Below are positions 1 to 11,800 of a stretch of 64,000 nucleotides of DNA, piece by piece. The position numbers were made by a program, and so were the translations under genes. This DNA is from Actinoplanes sp. L3-i22. GTDB lineage: Bacteria > Actinomycetota > Actinomycetes > Mycobacteriales > Micromonosporaceae. Under the pieces are notes generated by a model that worked only from the letters and a program-made list of their open reading frames with translations, had not been told where the DNA came from and searched no databases. How positions within the stretch are numbered: the stretch's first letter is position 1; each line of letters begins with the position of its first letter. The stretch is taken from contig NZ_AP024745.1 of the NCBI RefSeq assembly GCF_019704555.1, positions 10,343,501 through 10,407,500 of the forward strand, read 5' to 3'.

Positions 1-111
1 GCACCGGGACGGAGATAGTGATCGCCGCCATTGTCTGCCCGCATTCTCACCTGCGAGACATCGCCTGTCCCATGCCGCCCCAGACATCACGACCCACAAG
101 CGGAGGATGAG

Positions 112-1020
112 ATGTCCCTCAGCATGTTGTTCGACAAGGGCACGGTCGCCGAGATGATGACCGACTGGCCGGCCAAGCCGGCGGTCCACGAGATTCCGCC
201 CGACAGCGTTTTCTCGAACATCATCAACGCGAAGCTCCTCAATACGTACCTCGACACCGGCTGCGCGCCGGCCGATGAGATCAACGTCGTTCGGGAGGGA
301 GCCGCTCGCCACCCGCGGGCCTACGCCCCGGCCGGCACGCTCGATCCGTCGCGCGTCTCCACCCTGCGTGCCCGGGGATACAGCTTCCAACTGCGAAACC
401 TCGACCGCTGGTACCCCCCGCTGCACGCCATGTGCCGGGCGATCCAGCGGGAGACCGGATACGGCTGCTACGTCACCGGCTTCGTCACCCCAGGCGGCGC
501 CCAAGGGCTCGATTACCACTGGGATCAGAACATGGGCCTCGTCTGTCAGCTCTCCGGCAGCAAGACCTGGGAGATCTGGCATCCCGTAGTCGCGGACCCG
601 CACCGCGACTTCAAGGCATCCAACCTGGAACCGCTCGACCAACTGGTGAAACAGCTCAAGGCCGACGGGCCGGACCAGGTGATCGAGCTGAAGGCCGGAC
701 AAGTCCTCGTCCTGCCGCGCGGCTGGGTCCACAACCCGCACGCCCGCCACCAGGCCACAGAGAGCACGCACCTGACGTTCGTGATGCGCGAGCGAACCGG
801 CTTCTGGATCGGCCAGAAGCTCGTCAAGGCCGCTATCGAATCCGCCCCGCTGCGCAACATAATCGCGCCGGCCGGCGTGGTCGACGAGGAGGCGTTCACG
901 AGCGCGGTCGAGCAGGCGCGGGATCAGCTCGTCGGCTGGCTCGGCAAGGTCGATGCGCGCGCGATGGCCGCGGAGTTGCTCGCCGTCGCGACGAGCGAAC
1001 TGGAACCGGACTACGTCTGA
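112..1020 (+). CDS. JmjC/cupin-like Fe(II)/2-oxoglutarate oxygenase
   Basis: A 302-residue protein of the JmjC/cupin_4 type, the family that includes ribosomal oxygenases and peptide or amino-acid hydroxylases. The metal site is visible as HWD (H136, D138) after the stretch VTPGGAQGLDYH, with the distal histidine in GWVHNP (H207). The substrate cannot be told from sequence. I chose the ATG at 112 because GGAGG at 102-106 sits five bases upstream; the open frame extends further 5' but without a ribosome site. The C-terminal 90 residues form a helical extension. It stands alone: the next downstream open stretch is a decayed fragment. Family assignment is firm and function is open. Confidence 0.82.
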   Translation: MSLSMLFDKGTVAEMMTDWPAKPAVHEIPPDSVFSNIINAKLLNTYLDTGCAPADEINVVREGAARHPRAYAPAGTLDPSRVSTLRARGYSFQLRNLDRWYPPLHAMCRAIQRETGYGCYVTGFVTPGGAQGLDYHWDQNMGLVCQLSGSKTWEIWHPVVADPHRDFKASNLEPLDQLVKQLKADGPDQVIELKAGQVLVLPRGWVHNPHARHQATESTHLTFVMRERTGFWIGQKLVKAAIESAPLRNIIAPAGVVDEEAFTSAVEQARDQLVGWLGKVDARAMAAELLAVATSELEPDYV

Positions 1021-1117
1021 CCACCCGGACCACCCGGCTCAGCGGGAACTTCCCCGGCTGCACCGAGCGGATCCACGCTGAACAGGTTGACGGCATCGCC
1101 GGACCAGAGGAGCAGCA

Positions 1118-1295
1118 ATGCGCACATTTCCGTGCCGGTCCTGGTCGAGCCGGACGAGGACGGCGTGTGGTGCGCCCACGCCCGGCTACGCCCCGGCGTC
1201 GGCGCCCACGGCGAGGCGACACGGCGGAGGCCGCCCTCGACGACCTCCGCGAAGCGCTCCGGGGACTGCTCGACGAGCCGCCCGGTCAGTTGTAG
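1118..1295 (+). pseudogene. Frameshifted HicB-like antitoxin remnant
   Basis: An ATG at 1118 preceded by AGGAGCAGC gives MRTF, after which the recognisable HicB-like sequence VPVLVEPDEDGVWCAHARL continues in a second frame. From about 1212 the motif GDTAEAALDDLREALRGLL continues in a third frame to a stop at 1293-1295. Joined, the pieces give a protein of about 58 residues resembling HicB-family antitoxins (small beta-alpha fold with an AEALxxLREAL tail). Two frame changes within 180 bases mean it is broken, unless there are sequencing errors. No HicA toxin gene is adjacent. The last ten bases overlap the convergent phospholipase gene. Confidence 0.55.
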
Positions 1296-2296
1296 GACAG
1301 GATCTTGTCGATCAGGGTGCCGCCCGGGAAGTCCATCAGCACGGCGCCGGTGCGGACCACCGGGGTGTGCACCGCCGGGCCCTCGTTGAGGTAGGTCAGC
1401 AGGAACGGGTTCACCCCCTGCACCCCGAGCGACCCCCCGGCCACCGACTGCGGCTGGGCGAACACGCTCGCGCCGCTGGTGAAGTTGACGTACATCAGCG
1501 ACGGGTCGCCCGCGCTGGTGGTGTCCAGGAAGCGGCGCACCTGGTCCCGCTTGGTGGCGATCGCACCCAGGTTCGGCACGTTGTACTCGTCCTGGACGTA
1601 GGTCGACGAGCCGTCGTGCCAGCCGGCGAACTGGGCCAGGCCGTAGTGCTCGACCACCCCGCCGCGCGGGCCGTTCAGCACCGCCAGCACCACCTTGCCG
1701 CGGATCTGCCCGAGCGTGGGCATCGCCGCCCCGGACGCGCGGGTCACCGACGGCGCCCAGAACAGGCCGGGGCGGCCGGCGACGTACCCGTCGAAGATGT
1801 CCTGGAAGCTGCTCTGCCCCGAAGCGTCGGTGCAGGAGCCCAGCTCACCGGTGCACTCCTGCTTGAGCCGCACCACCACGCTCTCCCCCGGGTGCGCGCC
1901 GAGGAACGCCGCCAGCCTGCTCAGCACGTCGTCGAAGTTGGCGTTCTGGTACGTCGCCCCGTGGTGCACCGTGAACGTGTTGCCGGTGTTCACCCGGGCC
2001 CGGATGTCGATCATCCGGATGCCGGCGTTCAGCTGCGCGGTCAGGGTCGCCGCGCTGTCGCCGAAGTCCTCCTGGGTCTGCGTCCACGCGCCGCCGTGGA
2101 TCGACAGCGTCTCGTGCGTGCCCGGGACGGAGAGCGCGGCCAGGCTCCGCGCGTCCGGCAGGGATCGCATCCAGTCCGGATGACTCGCCGTGCTCAACGT
2201 CCGGTACGACGCGTCGGCGGCGACCGCCGCCGACGGTGTCATCAGCACACTCAGACCCAGGACCAATCCGCCCACGGCGGCAAGCGCTCGCTTCAC
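1286..2296 (-). CDS. Secreted phosphatidylinositol-specific phospholipase C-like protein
   Basis: A 336-residue PI-PLC X-domain protein. The N-terminus is a Sec signal peptide (MKRALAAVGG..., hydrophobic core, cleavage near AVAADA at about residue 27), so it is exported. The first catalytic histidine lies in VPGTHETLS (H61) and the second in TFTVHHGATY (H111 or H112). Between them is GIRMIDIRARV, which carries the Arg and Asp of this fold. Length matches bacterial single-domain enzymes. The reaction known for the family is cleavage of phosphatidylinositol to inositol phosphate and diacylglycerol. It is divergent from the sigma factor gene, with 151 bases between the two starts. Confidence 0.88.
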   Translation of the reverse strand: MKRALAAVGGLVLGLSVLMTPSAAVAADASYRTLSTASHPDWMRSLPDARSLAALSVPGTHETLSIHGGAWTQTQEDFGDSAATLTAQLNAGIRMIDIRARVNTGNTFTVHHGATYQNANFDDVLSRLAAFLGAHPGESVVVRLKQECTGELGSCTDASGQSSFQDIFDGYVAGRPGLFWAPSVTRASGAAMPTLGQIRGKVVLAVLNGPRGGVVEHYGLAQFAGWHDGSSTYVQDEYNVPNLGAIATKRDQVRRFLDTTSAGDPSLMYVNFTSGASVFAQPQSVAGGSLGVQGVNPFLLTYLNEGPAVHTPVVRTGAVLMDFPGGTLIDKILSYN

Positions 2297-2447
2297 GTGT
2301 CGAAGATTATCGATCAGTCCGACAGGTGGGAAGCCGCCGGGGGACAGTCCGGCAAATCACTGGCGAAGTGTCTGATCGGCCCTTGCCGCACCCCGGCCAC
2401 GATCTCTACCGTCGTCCGGTCCGGTAAAAGTTTTCAGAGGGGTGCTG

Positions 2448-2954
2448 ATGCGCGACGACGCGTTCCGCGCGTACTTCGAGCGCCAGCACACCTCGCTGTC
2501 GCGGCTGGCGTTCCTGATGACCGGGGAGTCGTCGGCCGCCGACGACCTGGCCGCGGACGCGCTGACCGAGGTCTGGCGGCACTGGGACCGGGTGCAGGCC
2601 GCGGACGATCCGGCCGCTTACGGACACGGCATCCTGATGAACCTGGCCCGCCAGTGGGTCCGCCGGCGGGGCCGGGAACGCCTGCTCACCTTCGGGATGT
2701 CGCCGGGCACCCAGGAGAGCCGGGACGTGCCGGCGGTCCTCGACGTCCGCGGCGCGTTGCGCAAATTACCGCATAGGCGACGGGCGTGCGTAGTCTTGCG
2801 GTACGCGTTCGACCTGTCCGAGCGCGAGGTCGCCGCGACGCTGGGCATCTCCGTCGGCGCGGTGAAGAGCGCCACCTCACGGGGCGCGAAACAGTTGGCC
2901 GGGCTGCTCGGCGGGGCGGTCACCCGGATCGACGGCTGGGAGGCGGCCCGATGA
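2448..2954 (+). CDS. SigE-family ECF-type RNA polymerase sigma factor
   Basis: A 168-residue sigma factor. Region 2 spans about residues 8-70 (FRAYFERQHTSLSRLAFLMT, then AADDLAADALTEVWRHW). Region 4 spans about 105-155, with the helix-turn-helix LSEREVAATLGISVGAVKS. Length, composition and the lack of C-terminal extensions fit the actinobacterial SigE (SigE_Strep) family. The ATG at 2448 is preferred because AGAGGGG lies 5-6 bases upstream; a GTG at 2442 is also in frame. The stop overlaps the next gene's start in an ATGA, so the two are translationally coupled. That partner probably acts as anti-sigma or as a membrane-anchored output. Confidence 0.88.
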   Translation: MRDDAFRAYFERQHTSLSRLAFLMTGESSAADDLAADALTEVWRHWDRVQAADDPAAYGHGILMNLARQWVRRRGRERLLTFGMSPGTQESRDVPAVLDVRGALRKLPHRRRACVVLRYAFDLSEREVAATLGISVGAVKSATSRGAKQLAGLLGGAVTRIDGWEAAR

Positions 2955-3808
2955 CGCGCTCGGACTCGCCGCACGGCTTCTCCGATGATCAGTTGCGGTC
3001 GGTGCTGCGCGCCGAGGCGGCCGCCCACACGCCCGACCGCGAGGCGATGCTGGCCCGGATCACCTCGACCGCGATCAACGACCCGGCCCCGGTCCGCCGC
3101 CGCGGTGGCCCGCGCTTCCGGCTCGCGGTGGTCGGCGCGCTCGTCGCGCTGTTCGGCGGGGGCGGGTTCGCGGCACAGTTCGCGCTGGCCGGCGACTCCG
3201 GCAAGGAGGACGCCGCCCCGCCGGTCGTGACCACGCCGGCGACCACCCCGGCCGGCACGCCCGCGACCACGCCGCCGACCTCCTCGACGCCGACCCGTCC
3301 GCCCGCCTCGTCCGCGCCGCCCGCTTCGTCCGCGCCGGGCAGGACCACCGCGCCGACGACGGCTCCGCCGACCGGGGCGCCGGTCAAGGGCGCGCCCGGC
3401 AACACCCGGGTCGAGCAGGGGCCGCTCTGGTCGGACGGCTCGATCGACCCGGACAGCGGCGACACCCGGGGCGCGAGCGTGATCACCCTGAAGACCAGCG
3501 AGAAGCTCACGTCGCTGACCGTCACCGTCCGAGTGGCGAAGACCCCCGGCCTGGTCTCCCGGGGCGGCACCAAGTCGGTGCCGGGCGCGAGCGTCAGCGT
3601 CGCGGTGACCGAGCACTCCGACGCGCTGCTCTACACGTTCACGCTGGCCTCGGCGGACGAGGTCGCGCCGGGCACGTACACGTTCACCGCGAAGTACGAC
3701 CACGCGCCGGGCGGCCGGAACGCGGGCGGCGACACCTACGAGGCCGTCGCCACCGGCGCGAGCGGCCAGTCCCTCGACGTCTACGGGAACTTCTTCGCCA
3801 CGAACTGA
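2951..3808 (+). CDS. Single-pass membrane protein, probable anti-sigma-like partner
   Basis: A 285-residue protein overlapping the sigma gene by four bases. It has a short cytoplasmic head (residues 1-52, with the HTPDREAMLARI helix seen in such partners), one transmembrane segment (about 53-75, FRLAVVGALVALFGGGGFAA), a long Pro/Thr/Ser-rich linker (about 85-140) and an extracellular beta-rich domain ending in YGNFFATN. No zinc-binding anti-sigma motif (HxxxCxxC) is visible, so the regulatory role rests on coupling and topology. The family is not one I can name. Confidence 0.7.
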   Translation: MTRSDSPHGFSDDQLRSVLRAEAAAHTPDREAMLARITSTAINDPAPVRRRGGPRFRLAVVGALVALFGGGGFAAQFALAGDSGKEDAAPPVVTTPATTPAGTPATTPPTSSTPTRPPASSAPPASSAPGRTTAPTTAPPTGAPVKGAPGNTRVEQGPLWSDGSIDPDSGDTRGASVITLKTSEKLTSLTVTVRVAKTPGLVSRGGTKSVPGASVSVAVTEHSDALLYTFTLASADEVAPGTYTFTAKYDHAPGGRNAGGDTYEAVATGASGQSLDVYGNFFATN

Positions 3809-3831
3809 TTACCCGTGCGGACAACGACATT

Positions 3832-3848
3832 CCTATCGCATTGATAGG
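3832..3848. promoter_or_regulatory. Inverted repeat upstream of carbonic anhydrase
   Basis: CCTATC-gcatt-GATAGG, six-base arms with a five-base spacer, ends 14 bases before the carbonic anhydrase ATG. The position suits an operator or promoter-overlapping site. It is short and no regulator is linked to it. Confidence 0.3.
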
Positions 3849-3862
3849 GATAGCATCCGGTG

Positions 3863-4351
3863 ATGAGTGCGACCGACGAACTGCTCGCCAACGCCGAGCG
3901 CTATGCCGCGACCTTCGGCGGCCCCCTGCCCCTGCCGCCCGCCCAGCACGTCGCCGTGCTGGCCTGCATGGACGCCCGCCTCGACCCGCAGGCCGTGCTC
4001 GGCCTCAAGGAGGGCGACGCCCACGTCATCCGGAACGCCGGGGGCGTGGTCACCGCCGACGCGCTGCGCAGCCTGGCGATCAGTCAGCGCCTGCTCGGCA
4101 CCACCGAGATCATCCTGCTCCACCACACCGACTGCGGGATGCTGACCTTCACCGACGACCAGTTCAAGGCGTCGATCGAGGCCGAGGTCGGGATCCGCCC
4201 GCAGTGGGCCGCCGAGGCGTTCCCCGACCTGGACACCGACGTCCGCCAGTCGATCCGCCGCATCCAGGCCGACCCGTTCATCCCGCACAGGGACGCGATC
4301 CGCGGCTTCGTCTTCGACGTCACCACCGGCAAACTCACCGAGGTCGTCTAA
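3863..4351 (+). CDS. Beta-class carbonic anhydrase
   Basis: A 162-residue protein that hydrates CO2 to bicarbonate in the cytoplasm. The zinc ligands and dyad are visible: ACMDARLD (Cys35, with Asp37 and Arg39) and HHTDCGM (His88, Cys91). The short length and sequence fit the small Rv1284-like beta class. An in-frame GTG lies directly before the ATG, giving two adjacent candidate starts; neither has a strong ribosome site, so a leaderless or weakly initiated transcript is possible. It is convergent with the UvrA-like gene, with about 120 GC-rich bases between. Confidence 0.9.
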   Translation: MSATDELLANAERYAATFGGPLPLPPAQHVAVLACMDARLDPQAVLGLKEGDAHVIRNAGGVVTADALRSLAISQRLLGTTEIILLHHTDCGMLTFTDDQFKASIEAEVGIRPQWAAEAFPDLDTDVRQSIRRIQADPFIPHRDAIRGFVFDVTTGKLTEVV

Positions 4352-4474
4352 ATCAAAACCCGCTTACGGTACGACCGGAAACCCGCCCGCCGCGGCCGGA
4401 TCCGTCCCCCGCCCGCCGGTGACCAGCAATGCCGGAAGTACGGGCGCGGCGGGAGCGGGCGGCGCGGCGGCGGG

Positions 4475-6835
<2,361 letters not shown>

Positions 6836-6941
6836 GGCGGAAAGGCTAGTAGCGGCGTACCGCGGCTGCTTCTTCTTTCCTGACCGAAATACCGCGGGAA
6901 GACGACGCGCGGGCGGGAGCCCGGAAACTAACGTGAGCGGC

Positions 6942-8108
6942 ATGATCGCCGCCCGCCGACTCCTCGCCGGGCACCCGATCCTCGCCGACGGCCTGACCGC
7001 GCTGGCGGTCACCGCGGTCAGCGTGGCCGGCTACACCGCCGCCGCGATGAAGGCCCCGGTCCGCCCGTTGAACTGGGCGGACGTGGCCGGCCTCGGGGTC
7101 GCGGTGGTGGCCATGACGCTGCGCCGGACGTGGCCGCGGGCGATGCTCTTCGTGGCGACCACCGCGATGATCGCGCACGCCTGGACGCACCAGGGCCGGC
7201 ATCCGCTGCTGATCATCGCGGCCGGCGTCTGCGCCTACACGACGGCCACCCGCAACAGCCGCCGGACCACCTGGCTGACGTTCGCCGGGTGCGTGGTCAC
7301 GCTCTACCTCGGTGACGTGCTCTCCGGGAACTTTCCGCTGCTCACCGCGGCGACCATTCCGGTGGTCACGTTCGTCGGGATGGCCACCGCGTTCGGGGAC
7401 GCGACCCGGAACCGTCGCGCCTACCTGGCCGAGGTCGAGGAGCGCGCCCAGCGGGCCGAGCAGACCCGCGAGGAGGAGGCCCGCCGCCGGGTGATCCAGG
7501 AGCGGCTGCGGATCGCCCGGGAGCTGCACGACGTGGTCGCGCACCACATCGCGGTGATCAACGTGCAGGCCGGGGCGGCCAGTCACCTGCTGGACCGGCG
7601 GCCCGAGCAGGTGCGGCCGGCGCTGGACCACATCCGGCACGCCGGGGACACCGTGCTCAAGGAGCTGGCGTCGATCGTCGGGGTGCTGCGGCAGTCGGAC
7701 GACCCGGACGCGGTGACCGAGCCGACCCGCGGGCTGGCCCGGTTGCCGGAGCTGCTGGAGACGGTGACGGCGGCCGGGCTGGTGGTGCGGTTCCGGCAGG
7801 CCGGGGCGGAGCGGGGGCTGCCCGCGGTGGTGGATCTGGCCGCCTATCGGATCACCCAGGAAGCACTGACAAATGCCCATAAATACGGCATGGGGGACGC
7901 CGAGTTGGCCGTCACCTACACGCGTGAGGGCGTCCACATCGAGGCGACCAACGCCACCCGGATAAATCCCGACAAATCAGGTTCAGGGTACGGCATCGTC
8001 GGGATGCGCGAGCGCGCCGCGGCGGCGGACGGCACGCTCATCGCGTACGAAAAAGCCGGTTTCTTCTTTCTCAAAGCCGAACTTCCAGCACCGATCGAGG
8101 GCACATGA
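6942..8108 (+). CDS. Two-component sensor histidine kinase (NarL-partner type)
   Basis: A 388-residue membrane kinase. Four or five transmembrane helices fill residues 10-150, a short coiled segment (EVEERAQRAEQTREEEARRR) follows, then the HisKA_3 box ARELHDVVAHH (phospho-acceptor H196) and a HATPase domain with QEALTNAHKYG and GYGIVGMRERAAA. This architecture pairs with NarL/FixJ-type regulators, and the response regulator gene overlaps it by ATGA. An in-frame GTG three codons upstream is an alternative start. The signal sensed is unknown. Confidence 0.9.
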   Translation: MIAARRLLAGHPILADGLTALAVTAVSVAGYTAAAMKAPVRPLNWADVAGLGVAVVAMTLRRTWPRAMLFVATTAMIAHAWTHQGRHPLLIIAAGVCAYTTATRNSRRTTWLTFAGCVVTLYLGDVLSGNFPLLTAATIPVVTFVGMATAFGDATRNRRAYLAEVEERAQRAEQTREEEARRRVIQERLRIARELHDVVAHHIAVINVQAGAASHLLDRRPEQVRPALDHIRHAGDTVLKELASIVGVLRQSDDPDAVTEPTRGLARLPELLETVTAAGLVVRFRQAGAERGLPAVVDLAAYRITQEALTNAHKYGMGDAELAVTYTREGVHIEATNATRINPDKSGSGYGIVGMRERAAAADGTLIAYEKAGFFFLKAELPAPIEGT

Positions 8109-8776
8109 TCCGCGTCCTGCTCGCCGACGACCAGGCGCTGATCCGCGCCGGCTACCGGATGATCCTCGACTCCGAACCGGACATCGAGATCGTCGCCGAG
8201 GCGATCGACGGCCGGCAGGCGGTCGCGCTGGCCCGCACCGAGCGCGCCGACGTCGTTCTGATGGACATCCGGATGCCGGTGATGGACGGGATCGAGGCGA
8301 CCCGCCGGATCGCCGAGGACGACGACCTGGCCGGCGTCCGGGTCCTGGTGCTCACCACGTTCGAGCAGGACGACAACGTGATGCTCGCGGTCCGCGCCGG
8401 CGCGAGCGGCTTCCTGGGCAAGGGCGTCGGGCCGGACGAGTTGATCAACGCGGTCCGGGTGGTCGCGTCCGGGGACGCGCTGCTCTCCCCCAAGGCCACC
8501 CGCGGCCTGCTGGATCACCTGCTCAGCCAGCCGGAGGCCGGTCCGCCGCCGGCCGCCCTGGACGACCTGACCCAGCGGGAGCGGGAGGTGCTGGTGCTGG
8601 TCGCGCACGGGATGACCAACGACGAGATCGCCGAGCGGCTGTTCCTGTCCCCGCTGACCGCGAAGACGCACGTCAACCGGGCGATGGCCAAGCTGCGGGT
8701 GCGGGATCGCGCGCAGCTGGTCGTGGTCGCCTACCAGAGCGGCCTGGTCCGGCCGGGAAGTCCGCAGACGAAGTAG
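8105..8776 (+). CDS. NarL/FixJ-family response regulator
   Basis: A 223-residue regulator with a receiver domain (acidic pocket D8-D9, phospho-acceptor D54 in VVLMDIRMP, Lys105 in GFLGKG). The C-terminal LuxR-type helix-turn-helix is LTQREREVLVLVAHGMTNDEIA followed by LSPLTAKTHVNRAMAKL. It is translationally coupled to the kinase gene. An RND exporter gene begins 89 bases downstream and is the likely target. The intervening stretch contains an 18-base near-palindrome. Confidence 0.93.
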   Translation: MIRVLLADDQALIRAGYRMILDSEPDIEIVAEAIDGRQAVALARTERADVVLMDIRMPVMDGIEATRRIAEDDDLAGVRVLVLTTFEQDDNVMLAVRAGASGFLGKGVGPDELINAVRVVASGDALLSPKATRGLLDHLLSQPEAGPPPAALDDLTQREREVLVLVAHGMTNDEIAERLFLSPLTAKTHVNRAMAKLRVRDRAQLVVVAYQSGLVRPGSPQTK

Positions 8777-8789
8777 GCGCGGCCGGAAA

Positions 8790-8807
8790 CTACCGCGATC
8801 GTGGTAG
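8790..8807. promoter_or_regulatory. Near-palindrome before the RND exporter gene
   Basis: CTACCGCGATCGTGGTAG is an almost perfect 18-base palindrome (one mismatched pair) about 60 bases before the exporter start. It directly overlaps the decamer CCGGAAACTA (8783-8792), which also occurs 12 bases before the kinase start (6921-6930). It could be the binding site of the neighbouring response regulator. Confidence 0.35.
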
Positions 8808-8865
8808 CCGGACGGACCGCCGCCGGACGACGCGCGGCCGAGGTCCCACGCCCGAGACTTCCAGC

Positions 8866-11800
8866 GTGTCTCTCCTGTCCCGATTGAGTCTCGCGAATCG
8901 CAAGCTGGTGGCGCTCGTCGCCGCGCTGGTCGTCGCCTTCGGCTGCTACGCGGCGGCGTCGCTGAAGCAACAGCTCCTGCCCGATCTGTCGTTCCCGGCC
9001 GTCACGGTCCTGGCCACCTATCCGGGCGCCGCGCCCGGGGTGGTCGAGGAGCAGGTCACCACCCCGATCGAGGACGCCGTGCGGGGCGTGACCGGGGTGG
9101 AGACGACGACCTCGACCTCACGTCAGGGGTCGGTGACGGTCACCCTGTCGTTCGGCTACGACACCGACATCGACGCCGCGACCGGCGACATCCAGCAGGC
9201 CCTGGCCAAGGCCCGGCTGCCGGCGGGCGTCGACCCGCAGGTGCTCACCGGCAGCACCGGTGACCTGCCGACGATGACCCTGGCCGCGACGTCGGACGGC
9301 GACCAGCGCGCCTTCGCGGCGAAGCTGACCTCGACCGTGGTGCCCGCGCTGCAGGCGGTCGGCGGCGTCAACGAGGTGTCCGTCTCCGGCACCCGCGACC
9401 AGGTCGTCACGGTCACGCCGAAGGCCGGCACGGCCGCCTGGACCCAGTCGATCATGACGGCGCTGGGCACGCTGGGCGGCACCTCGTCGGCCGGTCAGAT
9501 CACCGCCGGCGGGAAGAACCTGAGCCTCGCCGTCGGGGCCGCGGTCACCTCGCTGGAGCAGGTCCAGAACCTCTGGATCGCCGGCCCGAGACCCGTCCAG
9601 CTCAAGGACATCGCGACGGTCACGCTGGCCGACGCGGCGGTCACGTCGATCACCCGTACGGACGGGAAGCCGTCCCTCGGGGTGTCGATCACCATGGCGC
9701 ACGACGGGTCGTCGTCCTCGATCTCCGACGACGTCCGCGCGAAGCTGGCCGGCCTGCAGGACTCGCTCGGGGACGGCGCCCGGCTGACCGTCGTGTCGGA
9801 CAGCGGGCCGCAGGTCAAGGACTCGGTGAACGGCCTGCTCGAGGAGGGCGCGCTCGGCCTGCTGATGGCCATCCTGGTGATCGTGCTGTTCCTGCGCTCG
9901 GGCCGGTCGACGCTGGTCACCGCGGTGTCCATCCCGCTGTCGCTGCTGATCGCGCTGATCGTGCTCTGGTGGCGCGACTACTCGCTGAACATCCTCACCC
10001 TGGGTGGGCTGACCATCGCGGTGGGCCGGGTCGTCGACGACTCGATCGTGGTACTGGAGAACATCAAACGGCATCTGGGGTACGGCGAGGACCGGCGCCA
10101 CGCGGTCCTCACCGCCGTCCGCGAGGTCGCCACCGCGGTCACCTCGTCGACGCTCACCACGGTCGCCGTGTTCCTGCCGATCGCGTTCGTCAGCGGCCTG
10201 GTCGGCGAGCTGTTCGGGGCCTTCTCGATCACCGTGACGGTGGCGATGCTGGCGTCGCTGCTGGTGTCGCTGACCGTGGTGCCGGCGCTCGCCTACTGGT
10301 TCCTGAAGTCGCCGGTCGTCACCGAGGACGGCGAGGCGTACCGGGAGCGGGTCGAGGCGCAGGAGCGGCAGGGGCTGCTGCCCCGGCTGTACCTGCCGGT
10401 GATCACCTGGTCGGTGCGCCGCCGCAAGACCGTGCTGACCGGGGCGGTCCTGCTGCTGATCGGCACGGTCGCGATGGCCGGCGCGCTCAAGACCAGCTTC
10501 ATCGGGGACTCCGGCTCGGACAGCGTCCGGGTCAGCCAGACCCTGCCGGCCGGGACCGACCTGGCCACCACCGACAAAGCCGCGCAACAGGTCGAGTCCG
10601 TGCTCGGCACGCTCGACGGGGTCGCGTCGTACCAGGTGACGATCGGGTCGTCGGGCGGGTTCTTCGGCGGGTCGGGTGGTGGCAACACGGTCTCGTACAC
10701 GATCAACGTGACCGGGGACTCCGCCGCCGTCGAAGACGCTCTCAAGGACAAGCTCGGGCAGATCGCCGGCGCCGGTGAGATCTCCGTCGGCGGCGGTGGC
10801 GGCGGGTTCGGCGGCAGCGACATCGAGGTGTCCGTCCGGGCCGGTGACGACGCCACGCTGACCGCCGCGACCGAGCGGATCCAGCAGGCGCTCACCAAGG
10901 TCCCCCAGGTCACCGACGTGAGCAGTGACCTGAGCGAGAGCGCGCCGCAGATCAGCATCGTGGCCCGGGGCGAGCAGGCCGCGAAGTACGGCCTGAGCGA
11001 CCAGACCATCGTCTCCGCGCTGCGCACCGCGGTGCAGGGCGCGACCGCCACCCAGGTCACCCTGAACGGCGCCCGGCACGACGTGCTCGTCCGGACCGGC
11101 GCGACCACGCCGGACAGCCTCGCCGAGGTGAAGGCCCTGCGGATCATGACGGCCACCGGGGCGGTCCGCCTCGACCAGGTGGCCACGGTCACCCAGGTGG
11201 ACGGGCCGGTGCAGCGGGTCCGGGTGGACGGCGGCCGGACCAACACGGTCACCGCGTCGCCGGCCGGGGACGACACCGGGGCGGCCAGCACCGCGGTGAG
11301 CGCCGCACTCGCGGACCTGACGCTGCCGGGCGGGGCGTCGTACCAGATGGGTGGGGTCACCTCGCAGCAGAGCGACGCCTTCAGCCAGCTGATCCTGGCC
11401 ATCGCGATCGCGATCGGCCTGGTGTTCCTGATCCTGGTCGCGGTCTTCGGCAGCATCCGGCAGACGTTCGTCCTGCTGGTGTCGATCCCGTTCGCGTTCG
11501 TCGGCGCGATCGCGCTGCTGCTGGTCACCGGCACCCCGATGGGGGTGGCCGCGCTGATCGGCCTGCTGATGCTGATCGGCATCGTGGTCACCAACGCGAT
11601 CGTGCTGATGGACCTGATCAACCAGTACCGCGAGCGGGGCCTGCCGGTCGACCGGGCGGTGGTCGAGGGTGGGCTGCGCCGGCTGCGGCCGATCCTGATG
11701 ACCGCGCTGGCGACGATCTTCGCGCTGCTGCCGATGGCGCTCGGGATCACCGGCTCGGGCGGGTTCATCTCGCAGCCGCTCGCCGTGGTGGTGATCGGCG

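Noticed and set aside
6836..7012. N-terminal extension of the UvrA-like protein to 845 residues
   Set aside because: The extra 59 residues are low-complexity, run through the kinase start on the other strand and precede a good family start at MEKTHAADS.
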